From: a bacterium
GTDB lineage: Bacteria; Verrucomicrobiota; Kiritimatiellia; CAIKKV01; CAITUY01
Assembly: GCA_037128595.1 (NCBI GenBank)
Contig: JBAXWB010000041.1
Span: 1 to 38,336 of the forward strand
Reading direction: 5' to 3'
DNA length: 38,336 nucleotides
Shown here: one piece after another, positions 25,290-32,014 of the stretch
How positions within the stretch are numbered: the first letter of the stretch is position 1
Layout of the letters: each line of letters starts with the position of its first letter
Notes under the pieces: generated by a model
The model's input: only the letters and a program-made list of their open reading frames with translations
The model's database searches: none
Told to the model about the DNA's origin: nothing
Position numbers and translations under genes: made by a program

Positions 25290-25493
25290 CTAGGCTTTCA
25301 CCTGAATATGAAGTTCCAGCCCCAATGCATCCAGAATGCGGTCAAGGGTTTCGATAGTCGGGTTTCCCCTACCAGCCTCAATGTTGCTTAAGGTATGAAC
25401 CGCGACCCCGGCAATCGCACTCAAGTCTCGCTGATCAATAGATAGATCGTTCCGACGTTTGCTTACATTTTTACCTATATCTATTGCTTTCAT
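25290..25493 (-). CDS. hipB: HipB-like Xre-family repressor
   Basis: The 67-residue protein is a minimal Xre/Cro helix-turn-helix: VSKRRNDLSIDQRDLSAIAG then VAVHTLSNIEAGRGNPTIETL and ILDALGLELHIQV. HipB proteins bind operators in their own promoter and augment toxin control. First gene of hipB-hipS-hipT, 13 bp ahead of hipS. The likely promoter (25502-25529) ends only 8 bp before the ATG, so the transcript may be almost leaderless. An internal palindrome CATTATAATG lies further upstream and may be an operator. Confidence 0.88.
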   Translation of the reverse strand: MKAIDIGKNVSKRRNDLSIDQRDLSAIAGVAVHTLSNIEAGRGNPTIETLDRILDALGLELHIQVKA

Positions 25494-25501
25494 TAAAGTG
25501 A

Positions 25502-25529
25502 ATATTACGCCGTTTATTTATAAATTCAA
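25502..25529 (-). promoter_or_regulatory. Candidate promoter of hipBST
   Basis: On the minus strand TTGAAT (25529-25524) and TAATAT (25507-25502) are separated by 16 bp. The -10 ends 8 bp before the hipB ATG, so transcription would begin at or within a few bases of the start codon. The region is strongly AT-rich compared with flanking genes. Confidence 0.4.
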
Positions 25530-25639
25530 GCCGAATAACACTCGCAAATTTCATTATAATGATTATGGGAGTTCGATATTAACTCAGTCTAACCGTCTGT
25601 TCTTATTCAAAATGAGCTCGAACTCGGCCGGTGAAATGA

Positions 25640-25683
25640 GGCCATAGGGTGCTTTCGCGGCGAAAGCGGCACCCCGTATGGCC
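25640..25683. repeat. 44-nt near-perfect hairpin downstream of hicB
   Basis: GGCCATA (25640-25646) pairs with TATGGCC (25677-25683); inside, GGGTGC pairs with GCACCC and TTTCG with CGAAA around a CGG loop, with small bulges. It stands about 28 bp beyond the hicB stop and ends the hicAB transcript region. No T-run follows on the minus strand. It may be a processing or stabilising hairpin or a mobile palindrome. Confidence 0.75.
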
Positions 25684-25711
25684 AGGGGGCAAGGAGGAAA
25701 GGCTGCACAAG

Positions 25712-25924
25712 TTACGCAAAAGCCAAACGGCGCCCTTTGGCCTCAGGAATAAAATCACCAAATTCCCGGGCAGTCTTAATCCACAACGATGCCGCTTGCC
25801 GCACATGGGTCAATGCCTCACGCTGGTTTTTTCCATGCGCCATGCACCCGGCAAGTTCAGGGATCTCGGCTACATAGGCCGCATCTTCCTCGCTCCAATA
25901 AATAATGACTTCATATTTTTCCAT
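25712..25924 (-). CDS. hicB: HicB-family antitoxin
   Basis: The 70-residue protein has the HicB partial RNase-H-like fold: YEVIIYWSEEDAAYVAEIPELAGCMAHGKNQREALTHV is present in segments YEVIIYWSEEDAAYVAEIPE and LAGCMAHGKNQREAL. This is the classical HicB 'Y.A.iPELpGc...G.t.eEAl' pattern. It is the short form without an added DNA-binding domain. It starts one base after the hicA stop, with AGGAG inside the hicA end, and counteracts HicA by occluding its active site. Confidence 0.92.
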   Translation of the reverse strand: MEKYEVIIYWSEEDAAYVAEIPELAGCMAHGKNQREALTHVRQAASLWIKTAREFGDFIPEAKGRRLAFA

Positions 25925-25925
25925 G

Positions 25926-26174
25926 TCAGTCTCCTAGGCGATACTTCAAAATGATATTCCGAACCTGCTTCACTTGGTAGGGCTTGGCTTTATTACCGTC
26001 CCGTTGAAGATTAATCTTTTCCTCAACCCCAGTCATCCTGAACATATGATGACTACCGCCCACTCGCATCTCAAACCCTATACGGTGCAACAAACGAACC
26101 AAGTCTGAAAAGGCTATATTCGCATCGGCGCGACCGCCCAACACTTGATCCAGCAGTTTTTCATCTTTGCCCAT
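25926..26174 (-). CDS. hicA: HicA-family mRNA interferase toxin
   Basis: The 82-residue protein shows a double-stranded-RNA-binding-like HicA fold with SDLVRLLHRIGFEMRVGGSHHMF and the catalytic histidine in the GGSHH motif, then NLQRDGNKAKPYQVKQVRNII. HicA cleaves mRNA independent of the ribosome. The N-terminal extension (MGKDEKLLDQVLGGRADANI) is slightly longer than the usual 60-residue HicA. Toxin-before-antitoxin order (hicA-hicB) is normal. Confidence 0.92.
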   Translation of the reverse strand: MGKDEKLLDQVLGGRADANIAFSDLVRLLHRIGFEMRVGGSHHMFRMTGVEEKINLQRDGNKAKPYQVKQVRNIILKYRLGD

Positions 26175-26373
26175 ACTCGGAATCTATCACACAGACCCGT
26201 TTACCGCAATGCCACCCGAGAAATCGACGGGGACTGACACCAGACACTTTGGGATTTCATGGATGTTGAGCCACTAACCTGACTGTGGTATGTATTCGGC
26301 CTCACGGATATTAGTGGCATGAATATAAAGATAAAGGTTCACAGGATTCTCACCACTGAAGCATTAACCTGAT

Positions 26374-29181
26374 ATGGATTCCTCCACCATTAATAATGCT
26401 TCGTCTCCAGGTGTTAAAATCTCCCTCTTCCGTTCGCTGTTCAAAGGCCGGGAAGATGTCTACCCCCGCCGTTTCGAAAGCCGCAAAACCGGTAAGTCCG
26501 GCTACCAGCCTGCCTGCGCCAACGAGTGGACACGGGGATTGTGTGACAAACGCAACGTCCGATGCCCAGATTGTCGCAACCGGCGCTTTCACGCCGTCAC
26601 TGATGAAACCATCCGCTGGCATCTTTCCGGACAGGATGCCACTGGCACTCCCTTCGTAATGGGCCTCTATCCCCTGCTCCAAGACGACACCTGTTTCTTC
26701 CTTGCCGCTGATTTCGATAAATCAACCTGGCGGGATGATGTAAGGGCTGTTGTAGAGACATGCCGCCAACTCGACCTCCCCGTTGCGCTTGAGCGCTCCC
26801 GCTCCGGCAATGGCGGCCATCTTTGGTTCTTCTTTGATCAGGCCATCCCTGCATCCCTCGCGCGTAAGCTCGGCTCTTATATCCTCACTGAAACCATGGA
26901 ACGTCGTCCAGATATAGGACTGGATTCCTATGACCGGTTTTTTCCCAACCAGGACACCCTCCCGGCCAAAGGTTTTGGGAACCTGATAGCCCTCCCCCTC
27001 CAGAAACTTCCTCGTGACCAAGGCCATAGTGTCTTTCTGGATGAACAGGGACTCCCCATCTCCGACCAATGGTCCTTTCTGGCTTCACTCCCCAAACTTT
27101 CACGCGACCTCATTGAATTCCTTGTCCAAAAGGCAGAACGACAAGATCGTGTACTGAATGTTCCGCTGGTGTTGCAGGAAGAGGACGAGTCAACCCCCTG
27201 GTCTCTGCCCCCTTCGCGGCAACGCAAGGCCATGCCCATCACCACGCCCCTGCCCGACATCCTTGAACTCGTCCTTGGGAACCAGATCTTCATAAACAAA
27301 GCGACCCTGCCTCCCGCCTTGCGTAACCGCATCCTCCGCCTGGCCGCGTTCCAGAATCCGGAATTCTATAAACAACAGGCGATGCGAAACTACATCTCGC
27401 TGCCGCGAATCATCGCGTGCGCCGAGGATTATCCGCAGCACATCGGGCTCCCTCGCGGCTGCTTGCGCAACCTTGAATCCCTATTATCCGATCTCTCCAT
27501 CAAACCCTCCTTTCTCGATGAACGCACTCACGGGACCCCGATTGACGCATCATTCATTGGCGACCTTTATCCCGACCAGCGCGCCGCCGGGGAGGCGCTC
27601 CTCGCTCATGAAACCGGCATCCTGTGGGCTACGACCGCCTTTGGGAAGACCGTGCTGGCGGCCTGGCTGATTGCTCAACGCGGCGTGAACACCCTGATTC
27701 TTGTGCATCGCCGTCAACTGATGGAGCAATGGGTGGAACGGTTATCCGCATTCCTCAAACTTCCCCCTAAATCCATCGGCTGTATCGGCTCAGGCCGTAA
27801 TAAGCCAACCGGAAAAATCGATGTCGCTATCATGCAGAGTCTGGTTCATGAAGGGCAGGTTGATGACCGTGTGGGGGAATACGGCTACGTAATCGCCGAT
27901 GAATGCCATCATCTCGCATCCCCTCTTTACGCACAGGTGGCCGGCCGGGCCAAGGCCAGGTTTTTTACCGGACTCACCGCCACCCTGACCCGCAAGGATG
28001 GTCATCATCCCCTTGTCCAGATGCTCTGCGGCCCCGTCCGCTTCCGCGTGGATGCCCGACAACAGGCGCACCAACGGCCCTTCACCCACTCCATCCTCGT
28101 CCGTCCTACCGCCTACATTCCTCCCGGACAACTTGAGGAAGACCGGCGACTTCAATTCCAGGCGTTATACGAGGGCCTGATTACCTGTCGGCCGCGGAAT
28201 GAGCTGATTGTCCAGGATGTGATCGCGTGTGTCCAGCAGGGGCGCAGCCCGATCGTGCTAACCCAGCGTACAGAACATCTCGAATCCCTTCAGGCGCTTC
28301 TTGAACCCGCCGTCAAACATCTTCTTGTTTTACGGGGCGGCATGGGCCGCAAAGAGCTTAAAGGCTTGCTCGCCCGACTGGCTTCTATTCCCGCAGACGA
28401 GGAGCGGGTTCTGTTGGCTACGGGTCATTATCTCGGAGAGGGCTTTGATGACGCACGGCTCGACACGCTCTTCCTGACGCTGCCAGTATCCTGGCGCGGC
28501 ACCATTGCCCAATATGCAGGGCGGCTCCACCGTCTGCATGAAGCTAAAAAGGAGGTGCGAATTTACGATTATGCAGACCTGAACGTCCCCATGCTGGCAC
28601 GCATGTTCGACAAACGCTGCACGGGCTACGAGGCGATCGGCTACAGCATCCTTCTCCCCGCCAGTGCTGTCCCCGGCTGGCCGACGGAGGTCCCCCTGCC
28701 GGTCGAACCGGAATGGAAGCGCGACTATGCCGCCACCGTTCAACGCCTGATCCGGGACGGCGTGGATACTCATCTTGGCAACTTATTTGTACATGCGGCC
28801 CGCACCTACCCTGCCGACACCGAAGGAGTGGGCCGTGCCCGGAGTGCTTCCGAAGCTTTTTTCTTCCAGCGGCTTGAAACGCTGCCGGAAACCGCCAGCC
28901 GCTTCCGCCTCAATCAGATCCTGCCTATCCCATTCGACAATTATGGACAGATGGAGGTGGATTTCCTTTGCCCGGAAGCCAAATTGGTAATTGAACTTGA
29001 TGGACCACACCATTTCGCCGATCAGGAGGCCTACCGGCGCGACCGGCGAAAAGATGCCTGTCTTCAAGAACATGGTTATTTTGTCCTCAGATTCCTCTGT
29101 GACGATGTCGGGAAGCAGCTTGATCAAGTGCTGGACACCGTCATCAGGGTACTTGCTCTGCGAAACCGGCGCCACATATGA
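26374..29181 (+). CDS. TOTE-type primase-SF2 helicase-DUF559 nuclease fusion
   Basis: The 935-residue protein has three parts. (a) Residues 15-260: an archaeo-eukaryotic primase-like domain of the TOTE conflict-system type, with zinc-type C48/C57/C64/C67, D113-F-D115 and S-x-H-like S142RSGNGGH149, then FPNQDTLP and GFGNLIALPLQ. (b) Residues 395-725: SF2 helicase with Walker A ATTAFGKT (K425), motif II DECHH (D509), motif III TGLTAT and motif VI QYAGRLHR. (c) Residues 815-930: a DUF559/VSR-fold nuclease with D863, VIELDGPHH (E874, D876) and DRRKDACLQEHGYFVLRF. The set suggests defence against invading DNA: a replication or sensing module, unwinding and cutting. Flanking toxin-antitoxin genes fit a defence island. 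No ribosome binding site is obvious before the ATG. Confidence 0.87.
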   Translation: MDSSTINNASSPGVKISLFRSLFKGREDVYPRRFESRKTGKSGYQPACANEWTRGLCDKRNVRCPDCRNRRFHAVTDETIRWHLSGQDATGTPFVMGLYPLLQDDTCFFLAADFDKSTWRDDVRAVVETCRQLDLPVALERSRSGNGGHLWFFFDQAIPASLARKLGSYILTETMERRPDIGLDSYDRFFPNQDTLPAKGFGNLIALPLQKLPRDQGHSVFLDEQGLPISDQWSFLASLPKLSRDLIEFLVQKAERQDRVLNVPLVLQEEDESTPWSLPPSRQRKAMPITTPLPDILELVLGNQIFINKATLPPALRNRILRLAAFQNPEFYKQQAMRNYISLPRIIACAEDYPQHIGLPRGCLRNLESLLSDLSIKPSFLDERTHGTPIDASFIGDLYPDQRAAGEALLAHETGILWATTAFGKTVLAAWLIAQRGVNTLILVHRRQLMEQWVERLSAFLKLPPKSIGCIGSGRNKPTGKIDVAIMQSLVHEGQVDDRVGEYGYVIADECHHLASPLYAQVAGRAKARFFTGLTATLTRKDGHHPLVQMLCGPVRFRVDARQQAHQRPFTHSILVRPTAYIPPGQLEEDRRLQFQALYEGLITCRPRNELIVQDVIACVQQGRSPIVLTQRTEHLESLQALLEPAVKHLLVLRGGMGRKELKGLLARLASIPADEERVLLATGHYLGEGFDDARLDTLFLTLPVSWRGTIAQYAGRLHRLHEAKKEVRIYDYADLNVPMLARMFDKRCTGYEAIGYSILLPASAVPGWPTEVPLPVEPEWKRDYAATVQRLIRDGVDTHLGNLFVHAARTYPADTEGVGRARSASEAFFFQRLETLPETASRFRLNQILPIPFDNYGQMEVDFLCPEAKLVIELDGPHHFADQEAYRRDRRKDACLQEHGYFVLRFLCDDVGKQLDQVLDTVIRVLALRNRRHI

Positions 29182-29350
29182 CCCTAAATAGAGCGGTTCA
29201 GCCGCGCAGTAGCGCGCCCGAACTGTTCTTTTTGATAAATCCCATAACGTGCAACCCATTTTGGAATGTTTACAGGCATGACATTTCAGGAGAATCTCCG
29301 CACAACGCGATGGAAAGCGTATGCAGTCAGCGGAGGCGCGCGGCACGCTC

Positions 29351-29457
29351 AGGTGGAGGCCGACGTCCCGGCGGCCTATGTGCCTAGTGGGGCGAGAAGA
29401 TCGTTCGCCGACTTATCCGCCGGAAGTACCGGAGGCGGAGGACGTCGAACGCCACCT
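29351..29457. ncRNA. Candidate structured RNA or recombination site
   Basis: The outer arms AGGTGG (29351-29356) and CCACCT (29452-29457), and the next arms CGACGTCC (29361-29368) and GGACGTCG (29440-29447), pair perfectly around symmetric 4-nt internal loops. Inside lie at least two hairpins: GGCGA/TCGCC (29391-29409) and TCCGCCGG with CCGG-A-GGCGGA (29416-29439, 5-nt loop). This makes a multi-branched fold. A terminator-like hairpin follows 22 bp later. On base pairing alone it is a candidate ncRNA or a folded DNA site; no known RNA family was recognised. Confidence 0.4.
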
Positions 29458-29479
29458 TGGTTGCTGGGGGCGACGTTAA

Positions 29480-29509
29480 AAAGCCCGTGCACACGTACAC
29501 GTGGGCTTT
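29480..29509. repeat. Terminator-like palindrome, copy 1 of GCCCGYG family
   Basis: AAAGCCC and GGGCTTT close the stem, with GTG/CAC stacked above a GT bulge and an 8-nt loop. The A-run before and T-run after would suit an intrinsic terminator on either strand. It shares the plan GCCCGYG-loop-TACRYG-GGGC with copies at 29583-29602 and 30155-30178. Confidence 0.6.
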
Positions 29510-29582
29510 CAGGGGATTCCCGAGGTTAGATGATAGCATGACCGCGCCGCGACAACAGAGCCCGACTGATATGCCGCAAAAG

Positions 29583-29602
29583 GCCCGCGCCTACGTGCGG
29601 GC
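29583..29602. repeat. GCCCGYG palindrome, copy 2
   Basis: GCCCGC pairs with GCGGGC around GCCTACGT. It is preceded by AAAAG and followed by GGGGCTT, giving an extended A/T closing region as in copy 1. Short conserved core TACGTG is shared. Confidence 0.55.
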
Positions 29603-29685
29603 GGGGCTTCCAATGAGCGATGACGGGGATGGGCCAGGTATCGCAAACAACTCCCTGCATCGCTTGCGGCTGAATCCGATCCCCC

Positions 29686-29703
29686 AGTCCAGCCGGCTGG
29701 ACT
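29686..29703. repeat. Perfect 18-bp palindrome
   Basis: AGTCCAGCCGGCTGGACT reads identically on both strands, with no spacer. It sits between copy 2 of the hairpin family and the minus-strand debris. Possible dimer-binding or recombination site; function unknown. Confidence 0.6.
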
Positions 29704-29730
29704 TGTCTTAAGTCAATCCACACAAGTAAC

Positions 29731-29955
29731 TTACGCTATATTTTTTTCTCGCCATAGTTGATTTACCAGGTTCAGAGAGTCAAGACCGGCCTCTTTCAAG
29801 GCGCTTTCATTGACCAGGATTCGGACCACGGTCCTGATCAACGTTCCAGATATGGCCTTTTGCTGAAGCGTGGCTATAGAGTGCCTGAAAGTCTCATGAT
29901 GAGACTTTTCCGCAACTCCCTCATTCCAGCCTGTTACGCAATATGTCGTTTGCAA
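29731..29955 (-). pseudogene. Short uncharacterised frame, probable gene debris
   Basis: A 74-codon frame opens with TTG at 29955 and would run to 29731. Without that start it stays open back to a stop near 30016-30018. The peptide (ITCV-type start, then GTLIRTVVRILVNESALKEAG and SLNLVNQLWREKN) was not recognised. There is no ribosome binding site. It lies directly downstream, on the same strand, of a BsuBI/PstI-like fragment and may be further debris from the same or another lost gene. Confidence 0.3.
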
Positions 29956-30015
29956 TCTGTCATCTTTTGGTTTGACCCCGATTTGCCCGCTGACAATTGC
30001 ATCACAAATCCGGAT

Positions 30016-30117
30016 TCACATCAACAGTCCTTCCTCAACGAAGAATTTTACGGCATCGTCACGAATGGATTCACGCGTGTTTGGAGCGTAGCGGACGCCA
30101 ACTGCGCGGCGTGATCC
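30016..30117 (-). pseudogene. Remnant similar to BsuBI/PstI restriction enzyme N-terminal domain
   Basis: Between stops at 30120-30118 and 30018-30016 the minus strand reads VGVRYAPNTRESIRDDAVKF followed by FVEEGLLM. The YAPNTRE(T/S)IR segment followed by a helix and 'F(V)E.GL' matches my recollection of the N-terminal helical domain of BsuBI/PstI-type type II restriction endonucleases. A neighbouring frame upstream reads LVGITP, consistent with a frameshifted preceding segment, and the NPD that should follow appears in a shifted frame (DVNPDL). No catalytic domain was found. I regard this as a decayed fragment; the match is from memory. Confidence 0.4.
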
Positions 30118-30154
30118 CTACGAGCTACGGGATCAGGAGCAGACGGCCTGGAAA

Positions 30155-30178
30155 GCCCGTGGGCGCATACACGCGGGC
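30155..30178. repeat. GCCCGYG palindrome, copy 3, at the truncated-gene junction
   Basis: GCCCGTG (30155-30161) pairs with CAC (30170-30172) and GGGC (30175-30178) across a GC bulge, the same plan as copy 1 (GT bulge). It ends 6 bp before the first codons of the DUF2723-like homology, suggesting the palindrome marks the breakpoint. Confidence 0.5.
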
Positions 30179-30183
30179 CGGCC

Positions 30184-31257
30184 TGTGATCTGCATCATAA
30201 CAACTTTGGCGATCTCTTTGGCCGGCTTATGTTTGAGCCGGGAGGCGCTTATCCCCCGATGGAAAAGAACGCCGTTCTATTTGCCGGTACGGATGACGCG
30301 CGGTTTGTCTCCACCTATATGGTTTTCTGTGAGAGCCACTGGTCATCACGAAACCAGCCTCATAACAAGGATTTCGACCGGTCAGACGTCTACCTCCTTG
30401 CCCAGAATGCACTCGCGGATGCCACCTACATGTCCGCCCTACGCGACCAATACGATTTCGACCGGCCCACCAACACCACGGTCATACAACGGTTACTCGG
30501 TCGTGATCGCGCCTATCCACTGAGGCCCATCCTTATCCCCAGTGCGGAGGACAACACCCAAGCGTTCCGGCAATATGTCGCGGATGTCCAGGCTGACCGC
30601 GATTCTAATCCCGCCAATCCCTCTATCAACGTTACCAACGGACGCATTCGTGTCCGCGGAGTTGGCGGGGTGATGCACATTAATGGCATTCTCGCCCATT
30701 GGATTTTCACCCGCAACAAGGACCAACACCCCTTCTACGTTGAGGAGAGTTACGGGATTCCCTGGATGTACCCGAATCTGCAGCCCGCAGGCATCATCAT
30801 GAAACTCGGGCCGCAGCCGCTCCCCTCTCCGCAGGAAAACCCGCAGCTCTGGCGGGAAATCATTGACCATGACCGTGCTTACTGGGATCAATTGGCTTCG
30901 ATGTTGATGGCGCGTGGCGATTTCCGTCGTAATGAGGATGCAAAGAAATGTTTCTCCCATTTGCGGGGGGCGATTGCCGGCCTCTATGTTTTCCGGGAAA
31001 TGAATGCCGACGCGGAATATGCCTTCCGGCAGGCGCTTCAACTCGATCCGGGAAATTCCGAAAGCCATTTCCGCCTGGCGGATCTTTATCTGAGGCAGCA
31101 GCGCTATGCCGAGGCCCGAGCTCTCATGAATGCCTATCAGAAGCTGGAGCCCGCCGATACTTCCGCCCGCGACTTCTTGGCGTCTATCGCTGCTACCGAG
31201 AAAGATCACATCCGGCGACAGGACTTGGAAAAACGAACACCTCGATCAATGACCTGA
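30184..31257 (+). pseudogene. C-terminal fragment of a DUF2723/TPR glycosyltransferase-like protein
   Basis: The frame reads FGDLFGRLMFEPGGAYPPME then KNAVLFAGTDDARFVSTYM, DFDRSDVYLLAQNALADATYM, and later HINGILAHWIFTRNKDQHPFYVEES. These are the soluble-loop and TPR-bearing C-terminal part of the large multi-membrane DUF2723-type proteins common in Verrucomicrobia-like genomes. The membrane-spanning N-terminal half is missing. A TPR motif (DAEYAFRQALQLDPGNSESH) is near 30990-31090. An internal ATG at 30229 could start a 342-residue product, but no ribosome binding site is convincing. The homology begins right after a palindrome (30155-30178), so truncation by deletion or insertion is likely. 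Confidence 0.6.
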
Positions 31258-31261
31258 ACCT

Positions 31262-31666
31262 CTATATTTTCCCTATCAAGGTTAGGCCCTTGAACTGGGC
31301 GCGGTAATAGCCCCGGTCACGCGTAAGCAACCGGTCCGCCTGATGCAACGCATGGGCGCCGATTATGAAATCCGCCATGACGCGGGTTCGCGCCCTCCCG
31401 GCTTTGCGATACGCTTTCCAGCAGGCCCCGGCATGGACCGCCGCTTTTTCCACCAAAGGCAAATAACGAACCCCCAGTGTTTTCATGGCGGATTCAAAGG
31501 CAGACTCATCCGGGAAAACCGCCCGCGTCTCCGCCCAAACCACATCACTGGCAACCAGCGTCCCCTCCTGCAAGCATTGTCGCAGACAGGCCGCCGAGGC
31601 AGGCCCATGCACCGGATCATCAACGAACACATCTATCAGGACGCTCGTATCCACAGCAGTTATCAT
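31262..31666 (-). CDS. vapC: VapC-family PIN-domain ribonuclease toxin
   Basis: The 134-residue protein is a PIN-domain endoribonuclease. Acidic residues expected at the active site are visible: D6 in TAVDTSVLIDV, E in VVWAETRAVF, D in VMADFIIGAHA and D in LLTRDRGYY. VapC toxins typically cut tRNA or rRNA. Its ATG overlaps the vapB stop by 4 bp (ATGA), the usual toxin-antitoxin coupling. Confidence 0.93.
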   Translation of the reverse strand: MITAVDTSVLIDVFVDDPVHGPASAACLRQCLQEGTLVASDVVWAETRAVFPDESAFESAMKTLGVRYLPLVEKAAVHAGACWKAYRKAGRARTRVMADFIIGAHALHQADRLLTRDRGYYRAQFKGLTLIGKI

Positions 31667-31884
31667 GCATCACCCCGGAGTTCCCGGATTATGTCGTCTG
31701 ATTTCCGCCCACTCCGGATGCACCCCGTCACCTTGGATACTGGATCCGCACTAACCACCTTGGTCAGAACAAGTCGGCCCCTATCCTCCTCGAAATCCAC
31801 CACCGTGCTGGGGCCGATTCCCAACCTGTCCCGGAACCGTTTCGGGATGGTCACTTGACCGCGCTCCGCTACAACGGCATTCAT
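31663..31884 (-). CDS. vapB: VapB-family AbrB-type antitoxin
   Basis: The 73-residue protein has an AbrB/SpoVT swapped-hairpin DNA-binding domain: VVAERGQVTIPKRFRDRLGI then STVVDFEEDRGRLVLTKV. The C-terminal tail (CIRSGRKSDDIIRELRG) should wrap the VapC toxin. The frame is open to 31938, but the ATG at 31884 follows AAGGAG with good spacing and starts exactly at the conserved MNAVVAERG. A short inverted repeat (31907-31919) upstream could be its operator. Confidence 0.93.
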   Translation of the reverse strand: MNAVVAERGQVTIPKRFRDRLGIGPSTVVDFEEDRGRLVLTKVVSADPVSKVTGCIRSGRKSDDIIRELRGDA

Positions 31885-31906
31885 AAATGACTCCTTTGTA
31901 TAAAGT

Positions 31907-31919
31907 ATGCACTTTGCAT
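31907..31919 (-). promoter_or_regulatory. Possible VapB operator
   Basis: ATGCA and TGCAT are separated by CTT, a symmetric site 23 bp before the vapB start and close to a -10-like TTTATAC sequence. AbrB-type antitoxins bind such symmetric sites in their own promoters. Site is visible; the assignment is inferred. Confidence 0.35.
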
Positions 31920-32014
31920 CACGGATACATACTCTCATATCACGTTTGGCGGGTCAAGTTAGGCAAAGTTAATTATGGTTAAACGGCCTCTTTTTTTGAA
32001 TAATCACAGCGCGA

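Larger units (their letters stand above)
29182..30183. other. 1-kb gene-poor zone with palindromes and gene debris
   Basis: No intact gene is supported. The zone has a nested inverted-repeat structure (29351-29457), two copies of a GCCCGYG-type hairpin (29480-29509, 29583-29602) with a third at 30155-30178, an 18-bp perfect palindrome (29686-29703) and minus-strand coding debris (29731-30117). It separates the primase-helicase gene from a truncated DUF2723-type gene, and looks like an insertion and deletion hot spot. Confidence 0.6.

Noticed and set aside
29351-29457. Integron attC site or retron/group II intron piece
   Set aside because: No RYYYAAC/GTTRRRY boxes at the ends, no integron integrase or reverse transcriptase nearby, and the hairpin at 29480-29509 lacks the domain V bulge and tetraloop plan.
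29266-29711. Two plus-strand frames of 84-87 codons in the structured zone
   Set aside because: They read through the palindromes, have glycine/arginine-rich low-complexity products and no ribosome binding site.
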